15,788 nucleotides of DNA from positions 1 to 15,788 of the forward strand of contig QOPK01000033.1 of the NCBI GenBank assembly GCA_003331685.1. The letters run 5' to 3'. The DNA comes from Halieaceae bacterium. GTDB lineage: Bacteria; Pseudomonadota; Gammaproteobacteria; Pseudomonadales; Halieaceae. The notes beneath the pieces were generated by a model, which was not told the DNA's origin, ran no database searches, and saw only the letters and a program-made list of their open reading frames with translations. Positions 6,440 to 12,791 of this stretch are shown piece by piece. How positions within the stretch are numbered: the stretch's first letter is position 1; each line of letters begins with the position of its first letter. A program made the position numbers and the translations under genes.

Positions 6440-7762
6440 TTACTGCAGATGTGTAGGCGAGGCCAGCCCCGAGAAAAATACGGAGAAGTATTCGCCTGCG
6501 CTGTGGTTGATGTCATCGATAGGCTGCCAGGCATCCAGATCCATGGCGGCATTGAGCGCGCCTGTGAGCAGTTGGATCACGATCCCCGGGGGAATATCCC
6601 GGAACTCAAGCGTCTCCGCGGCCAGCGCCACGTAGTTTTCCAGGGTGGCGTGAACCGAAGCCAGTCGTGCGAGCAGGCGCTGACGTACCTCGGGTGGCAG
6701 GGCGGTGATGGCGTTGAAGTGCACCAGCGGGCCCTGGTCAGAATTTTGTAGCGCAAAAATATGCCGACAGGCTGTCTCGAGCTTCGCAGCAGCCGGCGCT
6801 TCGAGTTGCTCGATGCGTGCGACGACCTGCTCCAATTGATCCAGCGTGTAATCAAAACACTGGGTCAGCAGCGCTTCTTTATTAGCAAAGTGATAATAAA
6901 AAGCCCCTTTGGAGACCTGCAATTGCTCGGCGATTTCATCTAGGGAAGTCCCGCTAAAGCCTTTTTGGTTAAAACAGCGGGTACCGGCTTTCAAAAACGC
7001 TTCCTGCTTGAGCCTGTTCTGTGCTTCGCGATCAAAGGCCTCATCCTCAGGAGAGAACGGCGGTATCGCTGCCGCGTCGCCACCCGCGGGCCGCTCGGGC
7101 GATGACATGAGCCCGTGGGTGAGCAGGTCACGCAATGCATTCACCACACCTCGCGCCTGCTCGCGGGGCATTTCATAGAGCCAATAGAACGACCAGTCGA
7201 GTGCACCGATGATGGCGCGGATGGTAATTACCGGGTTGCAGGGCCGGATCTGACCCGCCTCGATACCTCGGTTTAGCAGGTCGATCAGTCGTCGCAGCAG
7301 GCGGCGATATTCCTCCTCCAGTACCTCGCGATGCTCCGCCTTTAGTGAGGCTACCTCCAAAGGTGCGGCATAAAAATCGCCCTCGCCGTCGAGGGAGCGC
7401 AGAGTGGTATTGATCTGACTCTCCAGAAACGCCATCAAACATTCGATGGCGCCTTCATGAGTCTCCTCGGCCCGGTCAAGCTGGTCATGGGCTTGTCGCA
7501 TGTTGGCGTCGTAGCACTGGTAGATCAGATCTTCCTTGGTCGCCACGTAGTAATAGAGGCTGGTTTTGGTGAGCCCCAACCTGCTGGCCACATCGGCTAA
7601 GGTGGTGGAGCGCGCGCCCTTGGTATTGAACAGTTTCGCTGCGCAGGACAGCACAGCGGCGCGTTTGGTCTCGCGCTGTAGGCCGCGACTGAAGGGGGAG
7701 CGATTGGCAGGGGTCGAGGTGTCCAAAATTTCCTTGAGTAAAGCAGGCTTCGGAGCGGCCAT
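6440..7762 (-). CDS. Tandem (double) TetR-family transcriptional regulator
   Basis: A 440-residue regulator containing two complete TetR-family units in one chain. Residue numbers count from TTG 7768; subtract 2 for the preferred ATG start at 7762. Unit 1: helix-turn-helix around 35-81 with LADVASRLGLTKTSLYYYVA, then a helical ligand/dimer domain to about 220. A Pro/Gly/acidic linker follows (about 222-248). Unit 2: helix-turn-helix around 252-301 with LDEIAEQLQVSKGAFYYHFA, then a second helical domain to the end. Typical TetR proteins have about 190-220 residues and bind DNA as homodimers, so this chain can form an internal pseudo-dimer or bind as a larger assembly. The reading frame is uninterrupted between units. 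It heads an operon with tesB and is divergent from a crotonase-family gene, so an acyl-CoA or fatty-acid ligand is plausible. Family is certain; target and ligand are inferred. Confidence 0.93.
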   Translation of the reverse strand: MAAPKPALLKEILDTSTPANRSPFSRGLQRETKRAAVLSCAAKLFNTKGARSTTLADVASRLGLTKTSLYYYVATKEDLIYQCYDANMRQAHDQLDRAEETHEGAIECLMAFLESQINTTLRSLDGEGDFYAAPLEVASLKAEHREVLEEEYRRLLRRLIDLLNRGIEAGQIRPCNPVITIRAIIGALDWSFYWLYEMPREQARGVVNALRDLLTHGLMSSPERPAGGDAAAIPPFSPEDEAFDREAQNRLKQEAFLKAGTRCFNQKGFSGTSLDEIAEQLQVSKGAFYYHFANKEALLTQCFDYTLDQLEQVVARIEQLEAPAAAKLETACRHIFALQNSDQGPLVHFNAITALPPEVRQRLLARLASVHATLENYVALAAETLEFRDIPPGIVIQLLTGALNAAMDLDAWQPIDDINHSAGEYFSVFFSGLASPTHLQ

Positions 7763-7952
7763 TCTCAAAATTCGATAATTTGAACTTTAAGTATTTTTAC
7801 TGACCCTGTCCATGAAAATCATGTGCGGTATGCCGAAAAATCGGTGTTTTCTGCAAGGGTTGAACGGGGGCGGATCGCCGCCGTTTCTCTGGGCCTTATC
7901 GATCGTCTATGACACACTTCGCAACCCGATTTTGCCCCTGTAAGGCGGTTTC
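7763..7952. promoter_or_regulatory. Divergent intergenic region between double TetR and crotonase genes
   Basis: These 190 bases are the largest non-coding gap and must hold the promoters for the regulator/tesB operon (- strand) and for the crotonase gene (+ strand). The regulator-proximal third is AT-rich with palindromes. Two further small hairpins lie inside: CCGA-AAAA-TCGG (7833-7844) and GGCGG-ATCG-CCGCC (7869-7882). I could not assign convincing -35/-10 pairs on either strand. TAAGG at 7941-7945 is the ribosome site for the crotonase gene. I see no small protein or RNA gene that I can support. Confidence 0.6.
7765..7783. promoter_or_regulatory. Candidate operator: inverted repeat next to the double TetR start
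   Basis: TCAAA (7765-7769), 9 bases, then TTTGA (7779-7783) form an inverted repeat. A second one, AAATT-CGAT-AATTT, is nested at 7768-7781. ACTT-T-AAGT at 7784-7792 is a third small palindrome directly beside them. The cluster starts 2 bases upstream of the regulator's ATG in an AT-rich patch unlike the surrounding GC-rich DNA. TetR proteins commonly bind such palindromes near their own start. Binding here is inference; short AT-rich palindromes also arise by chance. Confidence 0.35.
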
Positions 7953-8705
7953 GTGACCGACACGATTTCTTTTTCGGAAGAGCAGGGCATCGCCACGCTG
8001 ACCTTCGATAACCCATCTCGCCGCAATGCGCTGGGGGCGGCGGAACTTGACGCTATCGAACGCGCCTTAGGTGCACTATCCGCAGAGACGAGGGTGTTGG
8101 TCGTGACGTCTTCGGACGATCGTATTTTCTGTGCCGGAGCGGATCTGACGCAGATTCTTGATGGCTCCCTGAACGGCAATCGGTTCCAGTCAGTTACCAA
8201 CCAGATTGCCGCGCTGCCGATCCCGACCATCGCGGTGCTCACGGGGAATGTATTTGGTGGTGGCGCGGAACTGGCACTGAGCTGTGACTTTCGGCTCGCC
8301 CGCGAAGGCATCGTATTGCGCATTCCTGCCGCCGCGATCGGGCTCTGCTACCCGGTGGAGGGGATCGAGCGTCTGACCCGACGGCTTGGTCCCTCCCTCG
8401 CCCGGCGGGTGTTGGTGGCAGCTGAAACGTTTACATCAGAAGAGATGTTGTCCCTCAAGATGGTCGATGCGGTCCACCCCGGTGACACATTACGAGAGAC
8501 CGCTGGCGACTATGCCCAGTCACTACTCGCGCTGGCGCCGATGGCCGTGGCCAATATGCTCGAGATCATTCGCCAGTTGGAGGCAGGTAACTTGGATCGA
8601 GATCACGCCCACACCTTGGCCGAGGCCTGTAGCGACTCGGAAGATGTGCGGGAGGGCATTACGGCTCAGCGAGAGAAGCGCGCGCCGCGCTTTAAAAATC
8701 AGTGA
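7953..8705 (+). CDS. Enoyl-CoA hydratase/isomerase (crotonase) family protein
   Basis: A 250-residue crotonase-fold protein acting on an acyl-CoA. FCAGADLTQ (59-67) and NVFGGGAELALSCDFRLA (99-116) are the two oxyanion-hole loops that hold the thioester carbonyl. Glu106 corresponds to the first catalytic Glu of enoyl-CoA hydratase (Glu144 in the rat enzyme). The second, Glu164, falls in the usual QPE stretch, which here reads RIPAAAIGL, giving Ala126. A plain hydratase normally needs both, so isomerase, hydrolase or another crotonase chemistry should be considered. GTG 7953 is preceded by TAAGG at a 7-base spacing. The gene is divergent from the double TetR regulator and is the most obvious target for it. 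It is followed by 60 bases and then nadA, which seems unrelated in function. Confidence 0.9.
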   Translation: MTDTISFSEEQGIATLTFDNPSRRNALGAAELDAIERALGALSAETRVLVVTSSDDRIFCAGADLTQILDGSLNGNRFQSVTNQIAALPIPTIAVLTGNVFGGGAELALSCDFRLAREGIVLRIPAAAIGLCYPVEGIERLTRRLGPSLARRVLVAAETFTSEEMLSLKMVDAVHPGDTLRETAGDYAQSLLALAPMAVANMLEIIRQLEAGNLDRDHAHTLAEACSDSEDVREGITAQREKRAPRFKNQ

Positions 8706-8726
8706 TCCAGATGCCATTAAGCCGAC

Positions 8727-8732
8727 TATGCT
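8727..8732 (+). promoter_or_regulatory. Candidate -10 element upstream of nadA
   Basis: TATGCT, followed by AGGG, stands 33 bases upstream of the nadA ATG, in the only gap (8706-8765) where a separate nadA promoter could lie. No good -35 is seen 16-18 bases upstream, so the call is weak. nadA may partly be read from the crotonase promoter. Confidence 0.22.
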
Positions 8733-8765
8733 AGGGTTGAGGCAGATTTAGGCGTTCCGATTTTT

Positions 8766-9821
8766 ATGTCCATAGCCCAGGAAAAACTCGAGCAGATCCG
8801 CGCTCAGGTCCAGTCGCACCTCGATGGCCGGCAGACGGCCGAGCTAACTGCGTCAAGAAAAGCCGCGCTCGAGGCCACGATTCACGGACATTTACAGGCT
8901 CACAATGCGGTAATTGTGGCGCACTATTACACGGCGCCCGAAATTCAGTCGCTGGCTGAGGCAACGGGTGGCTGTGTGTCGGACTCTCTCGAAATGGCGC
9001 GATTCGGCAGAGATCATCCGGCGGAGACCCTGATTGTCGCCGGCGTTAGATTCATGGGCGAGACCGCCAAGATTCTGACACCGGGTAAGCGGGTGCTTAT
9101 GCCCACTCTGGAGGCGACCTGTTCCTTAGACGAGGGTTGTCCAATCGACGAGTTTTCCGCGTTTTGTGACGCGCATCCCGACCGCGAGGTGGTGGTCTAC
9201 GCCAACACCTCAGCGGCGGTCAAAGCCCGGGCCGACTGGGTGGTGACGTCGAGCATTGCGCTGGATGTCGCCGAGCATCTTGCCGAGCAGGACAAGGCGA
9301 TCATCTGGGCACCGGATCGCCATCTTGGGGATTACGTGCAGCGCGAGTCTGGGGCCGACGTGTTGTTGTGGGATGGCGCCTGTATCGTGCACGAGGAATT
9401 CAAAGCCCGGGGTATCCTCGATCTCAAGCAAGTTCATCCGGAGGCTGCGGTGTTAGTGCACCCCGAATCTCCGGCGGCCGTAATCGAATTGGCTGATCAC
9501 GTGGGGTCGACCACGCAAATTATCCGCGCTGCCTGTGAGATGCCGCACCAAACATTCATCGTGGCGACTGACCAGGGGATCTTTTACAAGTTGCAGCAAG
9601 CGGCTCCCCACAAGGCCTTCATCATTGCTCCCACGGCCGGGCAGGGGGCCACCTGCCGTAGCTGCGCCAATTGCCCCTGGATGGCGATGAACGATCTGGA
9701 AGCGATGGCCGCGGTATTCGACCGTGGCGATAACGAAATTGAAGTGCCGGAGGCCTTGGCGGCGCAGGCTATGAAGCCGCTCGAGCGCATGCTGGCCTTT
9801 GCCGAGAGCCTCAAGCCATAG
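8766..9821 (+). CDS. nadA: Quinolinate synthase NadA
   Basis: NadA condenses iminoaspartate (from NadB) with dihydroxyacetone phosphate to quinolinate, the precursor ring for NAD. The product has 351 residues, as expected. [16 protein letters not shown] (49-64) is the conserved N-terminal signature. The three [4Fe-4S] ligands are visible as Cys119 (LEATCS), Cys206 (DGAC) and Cys303, the last in [13 protein letters not shown] (297-309) with the family CxxCxxC motif. These sit six residues later than C113/C200/C297 of E. coli. The cluster makes the enzyme oxygen-sensitive. The ATG start has no strong Shine-Dalgarno; TTAGG lies 13 bases upstream. No nadB or nadC is in the window. The gene converges on the M48 protease gene with 15 bases between the stops. 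Confidence 0.97.
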   Translation: MSIAQEKLEQIRAQVQSHLDGRQTAELTASRKAALEATIHGHLQAHNAVIVAHYYTAPEIQSLAEATGGCVSDSLEMARFGRDHPAETLIVAGVRFMGETAKILTPGKRVLMPTLEATCSLDEGCPIDEFSAFCDAHPDREVVVYANTSAAVKARADWVVTSSIALDVAEHLAEQDKAIIWAPDRHLGDYVQRESGADVLLWDGACIVHEEFKARGILDLKQVHPEAAVLVHPESPAAVIELADHVGSTTQIIRAACEMPHQTFIVATDQGIFYKLQQAAPHKAFIIAPTAGQGATCRSCANCPWMAMNDLEAMAAVFDRGDNEIEVPEALAAQAMKPLERMLAFAESLKP

Positions 9822-9835
9822 CGCTCGCGCTAGGC
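9815..9835. terminator. Hairpin between convergent nadA and M48 protease genes
   Basis: TAGCGC-TC-GCGCTA (9819-9832) is a perfect inverted repeat beginning at the nadA TAG stop. It is extended by GCC (9815-9817) pairing with GGC (9833-9835) around a bulged A. It fills the whole space between the two stop codons, so it could serve both strands. There is no T-run after it on either strand, so it is not a textbook intrinsic terminator; it may instead protect mRNA ends or be fortuitous. Confidence 0.4.
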
Positions 9836-9836
9836 C

Positions 9837-11321
9837 TCAGCCCATGTCCATTGCGGCGCGCATGTTCTGAATGTCTCTGAGTCGTTCATTGATCAGTGAT
9901 GAGGTGGTGAAGTCGTTGCCGACTAGATTTGAGGCATAGCTGAGCTGTCGCTCGGCAGCGTCCAGCGCGTTGACCAAAATGAAGTACTCTGCCCGTGAGC
10001 GATGCAGGCCCACGATATTGCCAGCCAATCCCTGAACCTCCGCCAGCAAGTACCAGAGCCCGGGGTCGTTACTCACCCTGCGGGACTGCTCGATGAGCAC
10101 TGCCTCGGCCAGATGAGGGGAGCCAGCTTGGTGCAGTGCATTGGCGTAGGACATGGTGAGCGGGTGATTGCCGGGTGAGAGGTCAAGGCGTCGTTCCAGC
10201 GTCGTCACTGCCCGGCTCGTATTGCCCCTAGCCAGATCGATATCGGCACTCGCAATCACGTACTCGATGCGATCACTGTTGCCTGACCAGATGCTGTCTA
10301 GCGCCAGTGCCGCCTCATCGGCGCGCCCCGCGGCCGTCAGCGCCAGCACCAGACCATAGGTGGTGGCCTCCTGGGACAGCGACTCCCCCCCCAACGCCGA
10401 GCGGAAGTTCGCCACCGCTTCCTCTGGGGTTTGCGCGGCCTGAACGGCGACCCGGACGCGCATCAGCTGGTAGTCGAGGCTGACCGCGCGAATGCGTTTC
10501 GGATACTGCATTGCGCGAGCTCGGGTATCAGAAATGCGTTTTTCAGAAAGGGGGTGGGTGCGGAGAAATTCGGGGATGCGGTCGCCCTGACTGTAGCGGG
10601 TGGCGGCATACATACGCTCGAACATCTGCGGCGCCGCGTAGGGGTCCATACCTGCGTTGAACAAGGTTCGCAGTCCCACCCGGTCGGCTTCTGCTTCATT
10701 GGCGCGGCTATAACGTAGTTGCGCATCCTGTGCGAGCCCCTGCGCGGTCGTCATGGCTGCGAGACCCGCGTCGGTGCCGACGGTGGCGGCCAGGAGTACT
10801 CCGGCTAATAGTCCCGCCAGCTGCATCGGGCCCTGCTCCTGCGCCAGTTCCATACGACGGGAGAAGTGACGTTGGCTAAGGTGCGCGATTTCGTGGGCCA
10901 TGACTGTTGCGAACTCGTCTTCCGTTTCAGCGTACTGGAACAAGCCGCTGTGCACACCGATCACGCCGCCCGGCACCGCGAAGGCGTTGATTGTCGGGTT
11001 GTCGACGATCACCAGCTCGACGCGGCGGTCCTGAAGCTCACTGTGCTGCACCAGCTCGAAAACGAGATTTTCCAAATAGCTGTGCATCAGCGGATCGTTG
11101 AGGAGTGGTGCCTGCCCTCGGAAGCTCCGCAGCCACATACGACCTAATTGATATTCGTAGTCTGCAGAGAACAGGCTGGTACTGGATTCGCCCAGGTTGG
11201 GGATCTTGAGGTCCTCGGTCACGGCCCGGCTACTCGGAGACACCATTACGCCGCTGATCAAAAGCAGACAGATCAGGCTGGGAAAGACCCGTTGCAACGG
11301 GGTGGGCAGGCGGTGGAGCAT
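9837..11321 (-). CDS. bepA: BepA-like periplasmic M48 metalloprotease with TPR domain
   Basis: A 494-residue zinc metalloprotease/chaperone of the BepA (YfgC) family, which in E. coli checks outer-membrane protein assembly such as LptD. A Sec signal peptide is visible (hydrophobic 13-27, then SRA near 31-33), so the product is periplasmic. The M48 domain has the zinc motif HEIAH (143-147) and the ExxAD third-ligand motif EAEAD with Glu209 at 209-213. FLRTHPLSEKR (252-262) contains His256, matching the His that blocks the active site in the resting state of BepA (His246 in E. coli). Residues from about 282 to the end are helical repeats of TPR type. The start codon has no obvious Shine-Dalgarno. 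Divergent from tusA, convergent with nadA. The symbol is by family similarity; other YfgC-type paralogues exist. Confidence 0.92.
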   Translation of the reverse strand: MLHRLPTPLQRVFPSLICLLLISGVMVSPSSRAVTEDLKIPNLGESSTSLFSADYEYQLGRMWLRSFRGQAPLLNDPLMHSYLENLVFELVQHSELQDRRVELVIVDNPTINAFAVPGGVIGVHSGLFQYAETEDEFATVMAHEIAHLSQRHFSRRMELAQEQGPMQLAGLLAGVLLAATVGTDAGLAAMTTAQGLAQDAQLRYSRANEAEADRVGLRTLFNAGMDPYAAPQMFERMYAATRYSQGDRIPEFLRTHPLSEKRISDTRARAMQYPKRIRAVSLDYQLMRVRVAVQAAQTPEEAVANFRSALGGESLSQEATTYGLVLALTAAGRADEAALALDSIWSGNSDRIEYVIASADIDLARGNTSRAVTTLERRLDLSPGNHPLTMSYANALHQAGSPHLAEAVLIEQSRRVSNDPGLWYLLAEVQGLAGNIVGLHRSRAEYFILVNALDAAERQLSYASNLVGNDFTTSSLINERLRDIQNMRAAMDMG

Positions 11322-11409
11322 GGTCGCACTCTAGCTTACTTGGGCTCTTGCGGGGAGCTCGAGGCGAGTGTGAAAATTCGTACCGAAACCCCCCTGTAGC
11401 AATAAGCGA

Positions 11410-11415
11410 TATACT
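11410..11415 (+). promoter_or_regulatory. Candidate -10 element for tusA-perM
   Basis: TATACT lies 31 bases before the tusA-like ATG in the 124-base divergent gap (11322-11445) and is a good match to a sigma-70 -10 hexamer, followed by a C-rich discriminator. The -35 region is not recognisable. Nothing else definite is seen in this gap, and the promoter for the protease gene on the other strand could not be placed. Confidence 0.33.
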
Positions 11416-11445
11416 CCTCGCCCTCTAACGATCTGGTCCCTGTCC

Positions 11446-11685
11446 ATGCCGAATCAAACCCCACCTACTGAGTCGGTAGACGCGCGGGGGGAACGATGTC
11501 CCATGCCGCTGTTGATGGCCAAGCGTGCGCTCAGTGCGCTGCCCTCAGGTGCGGTATTGGAGGTTTTGTCTACTGATTCGGGCTCTGAACGTGACTTCGA
11601 GAGTTTTGCGCGTTTGGCGGGGCATGTCGTGGAATGTGAACGGTTGCCCGATGAGGTGCTGAGGCTGACCATCACTAAGGCCTGA
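11446..11685 (+). CDS. tusA: TusA/SirA-family sulfurtransferase
   Basis: A 79-residue TusA-fold protein. TusA-type proteins carry a persulfide on a conserved cysteine and pass sulfur on for tRNA thiolation, molybdenum cofactor synthesis or sulfur oxidation. The motif RGERCPMPLL (14-23) has Cys18 in the family CPxP helix start, and the rest fits the two-layer alpha/beta fold, with the DSGSERDFESFARLAGH stretch typical of the family. The length is normal (about 75-85). No Shine-Dalgarno is obvious before the ATG. Its place between a BepA-like protease and a PerM-like permease resembles the arrangement of the Pseudomonas TusA-like protein PA1006, as I remember it, so it may be that paralogue rather than the tRNA-thiolation TusA itself. 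Confidence 0.88.
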   Translation: MPNQTPPTESVDARGERCPMPLLMAKRALSALPSGAVLEVLSTDSGSERDFESFARLAGHVVECERLPDEVLRLTITKA

Positions 11686-11701
11686 ATCAAGGAGTCGCAA
11701 C

Positions 11702-12769
11702 GTGAAAGAAGTTCTGACGAGGTGGTACCAGCGTTATCTGAGTGAGGAAGAAGCCGTTATTTTGCTCGTGCTATTGACGGTGGCCTTTGCCGTCATACTG
11801 CTGTTCGGCGACATTCTCGCGCCGGTGCTGGTGGCGGTCATTCTGGCTTACTTGATGCAGGGCGTTGCCAATGTCCTGAGACAGCGGGGCTTGCCCGGAG
11901 AGTTGAGCGTCGCGTTTTCCACATTACTGTTTCTTGGTGGTTTTTTTGCCGTGCTGTTCGGCCTGGCGCCGCTAGTATGGCGACAGCTCGTGGCGCTGGT
12001 GCGCGAAGCCCCGGCGATTATTGAGGCCTGGCGCAAGGTGCTCGTAACGCTCCCGGAGGAGTACCCGGTCTTTTTTACCCAGCAGCAGGTCAACGAGCTT
12101 ACGGCTGCAATTCAGGCCGAAATGGCTTCGGTGGGACAGATACTGGTGACCAAGGGTCTGAGCTCGATTCCGAGTGTGCTGGCGGCCACCGTTTACCTGA
12201 TTCTGATTCCTCTAATGGTGTTTTTCTTTCTCAAGGACCGCGAGCAGCTGACCGGGTGGTTTGCCGATTTCCTGCCCACCAAGAGGCCACTGCTCGAGAG
12301 AATCTGGTCGGAATTGAATCTGCAATTTGCCAACTATGCCCGGGGCAAGGGCATTGAGGTGTTGATCGTCGGCAGCGCGTCCTACGTGGTCTTTGCGATA
12401 TTCTCCCTGAACTACGCGGCGTTGTTGGGACTGCTAGTAGGGTTCTCAGTAATCGTACCTTATATCGGTGCCGCACTGGTGACCATACCCGTGGTGGTCG
12501 TCGCTTATTTTCAATTTGGCGTCACGCCTGATTTTTACTGGGTAGTAGGCGCTTATCTGCTGATACAGGTGCTCGACGGCAACGTGCTGGTGCCGCTCCT
12601 CTTTTCCGAAGCGGTCAACTTACATCCGGTCGCGATTGTGATAGCGGTATTATTCTTCGGCGGACTGTGGGGGTTTTGGGGGGTCTTCTTCGCTATACCT
12701 CTGGCCACGTTGGTCAATGCCATTCTGTCAGCCTGGCCATCCAGCGACTCGCTCGCTGTTTCCTCATAA
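11702..12769 (+). CDS. perM: AI-2E family transporter / PerM-like permease
   Basis: A 355-residue inner-membrane protein of the AI-2 exporter (AI-2E, formerly UPF0118/PerM) family. Hydrophobic segments are at about 18-35, 37-53 and 70-92. A soluble part follows (about 95-155), then membrane stretches near 157-177, 218-234, 238-273, 278-300 and 308-342. Family landmarks are NYARGKGIE (211-219), PYIGAAL (253-259) and LVPLLFSEAVNLHP (296-309). GTG 11702 is preceded by a strong AAGGAG (11689-11694) at 7 bases, 16 bases after the tusA-like stop, so the two genes are almost surely co-transcribed. Proteins of this family have been linked to autoinducer export but also to ion and pH homeostasis; nothing here points to quorum sensing, so the substrate should be treated as unknown. 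Confidence 0.92.
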   Translation: MKEVLTRWYQRYLSEEEAVILLVLLTVAFAVILLFGDILAPVLVAVILAYLMQGVANVLRQRGLPGELSVAFSTLLFLGGFFAVLFGLAPLVWRQLVALVREAPAIIEAWRKVLVTLPEEYPVFFTQQQVNELTAAIQAEMASVGQILVTKGLSSIPSVLAATVYLILIPLMVFFFLKDREQLTGWFADFLPTKRPLLERIWSELNLQFANYARGKGIEVLIVGSASYVVFAIFSLNYAALLGLLVGFSVIVPYIGAALVTIPVVVVAYFQFGVTPDFYWVVGAYLLIQVLDGNVLVPLLFSEAVNLHPVAIVIAVLFFGGLWGFWGVFFAIPLATLVNAILSAWPSSDSLAVSS

Positions 12770-12791
12770 ATTAACCAAGAGATCCTTATCG

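Noticed and set aside
6254..6751. 165-codon + strand frame across the tesB/regulator junction
   Set aside because: It spans two well-supported - strand genes and shows no family motif.
7763..7768. TTG start for the double TetR regulator
   Set aside because: ATG 7762 is two codons later and is the more usual start; the TTG lies inside the candidate operator palindrome.
11702..12769. Quorum-sensing autoinducer exporter role for the AI-2E family protein
   Set aside because: The name comes from the family; no lux-type gene or other signal is nearby, and members have other reported roles.
12717..12791. Upstream ATG extending the M16 protease by 25 codons
   Set aside because: It would overlap the perM end by 53 bases and add a Pro/His/Lys-rich stretch before the signal region; ATG 12792 fits better.
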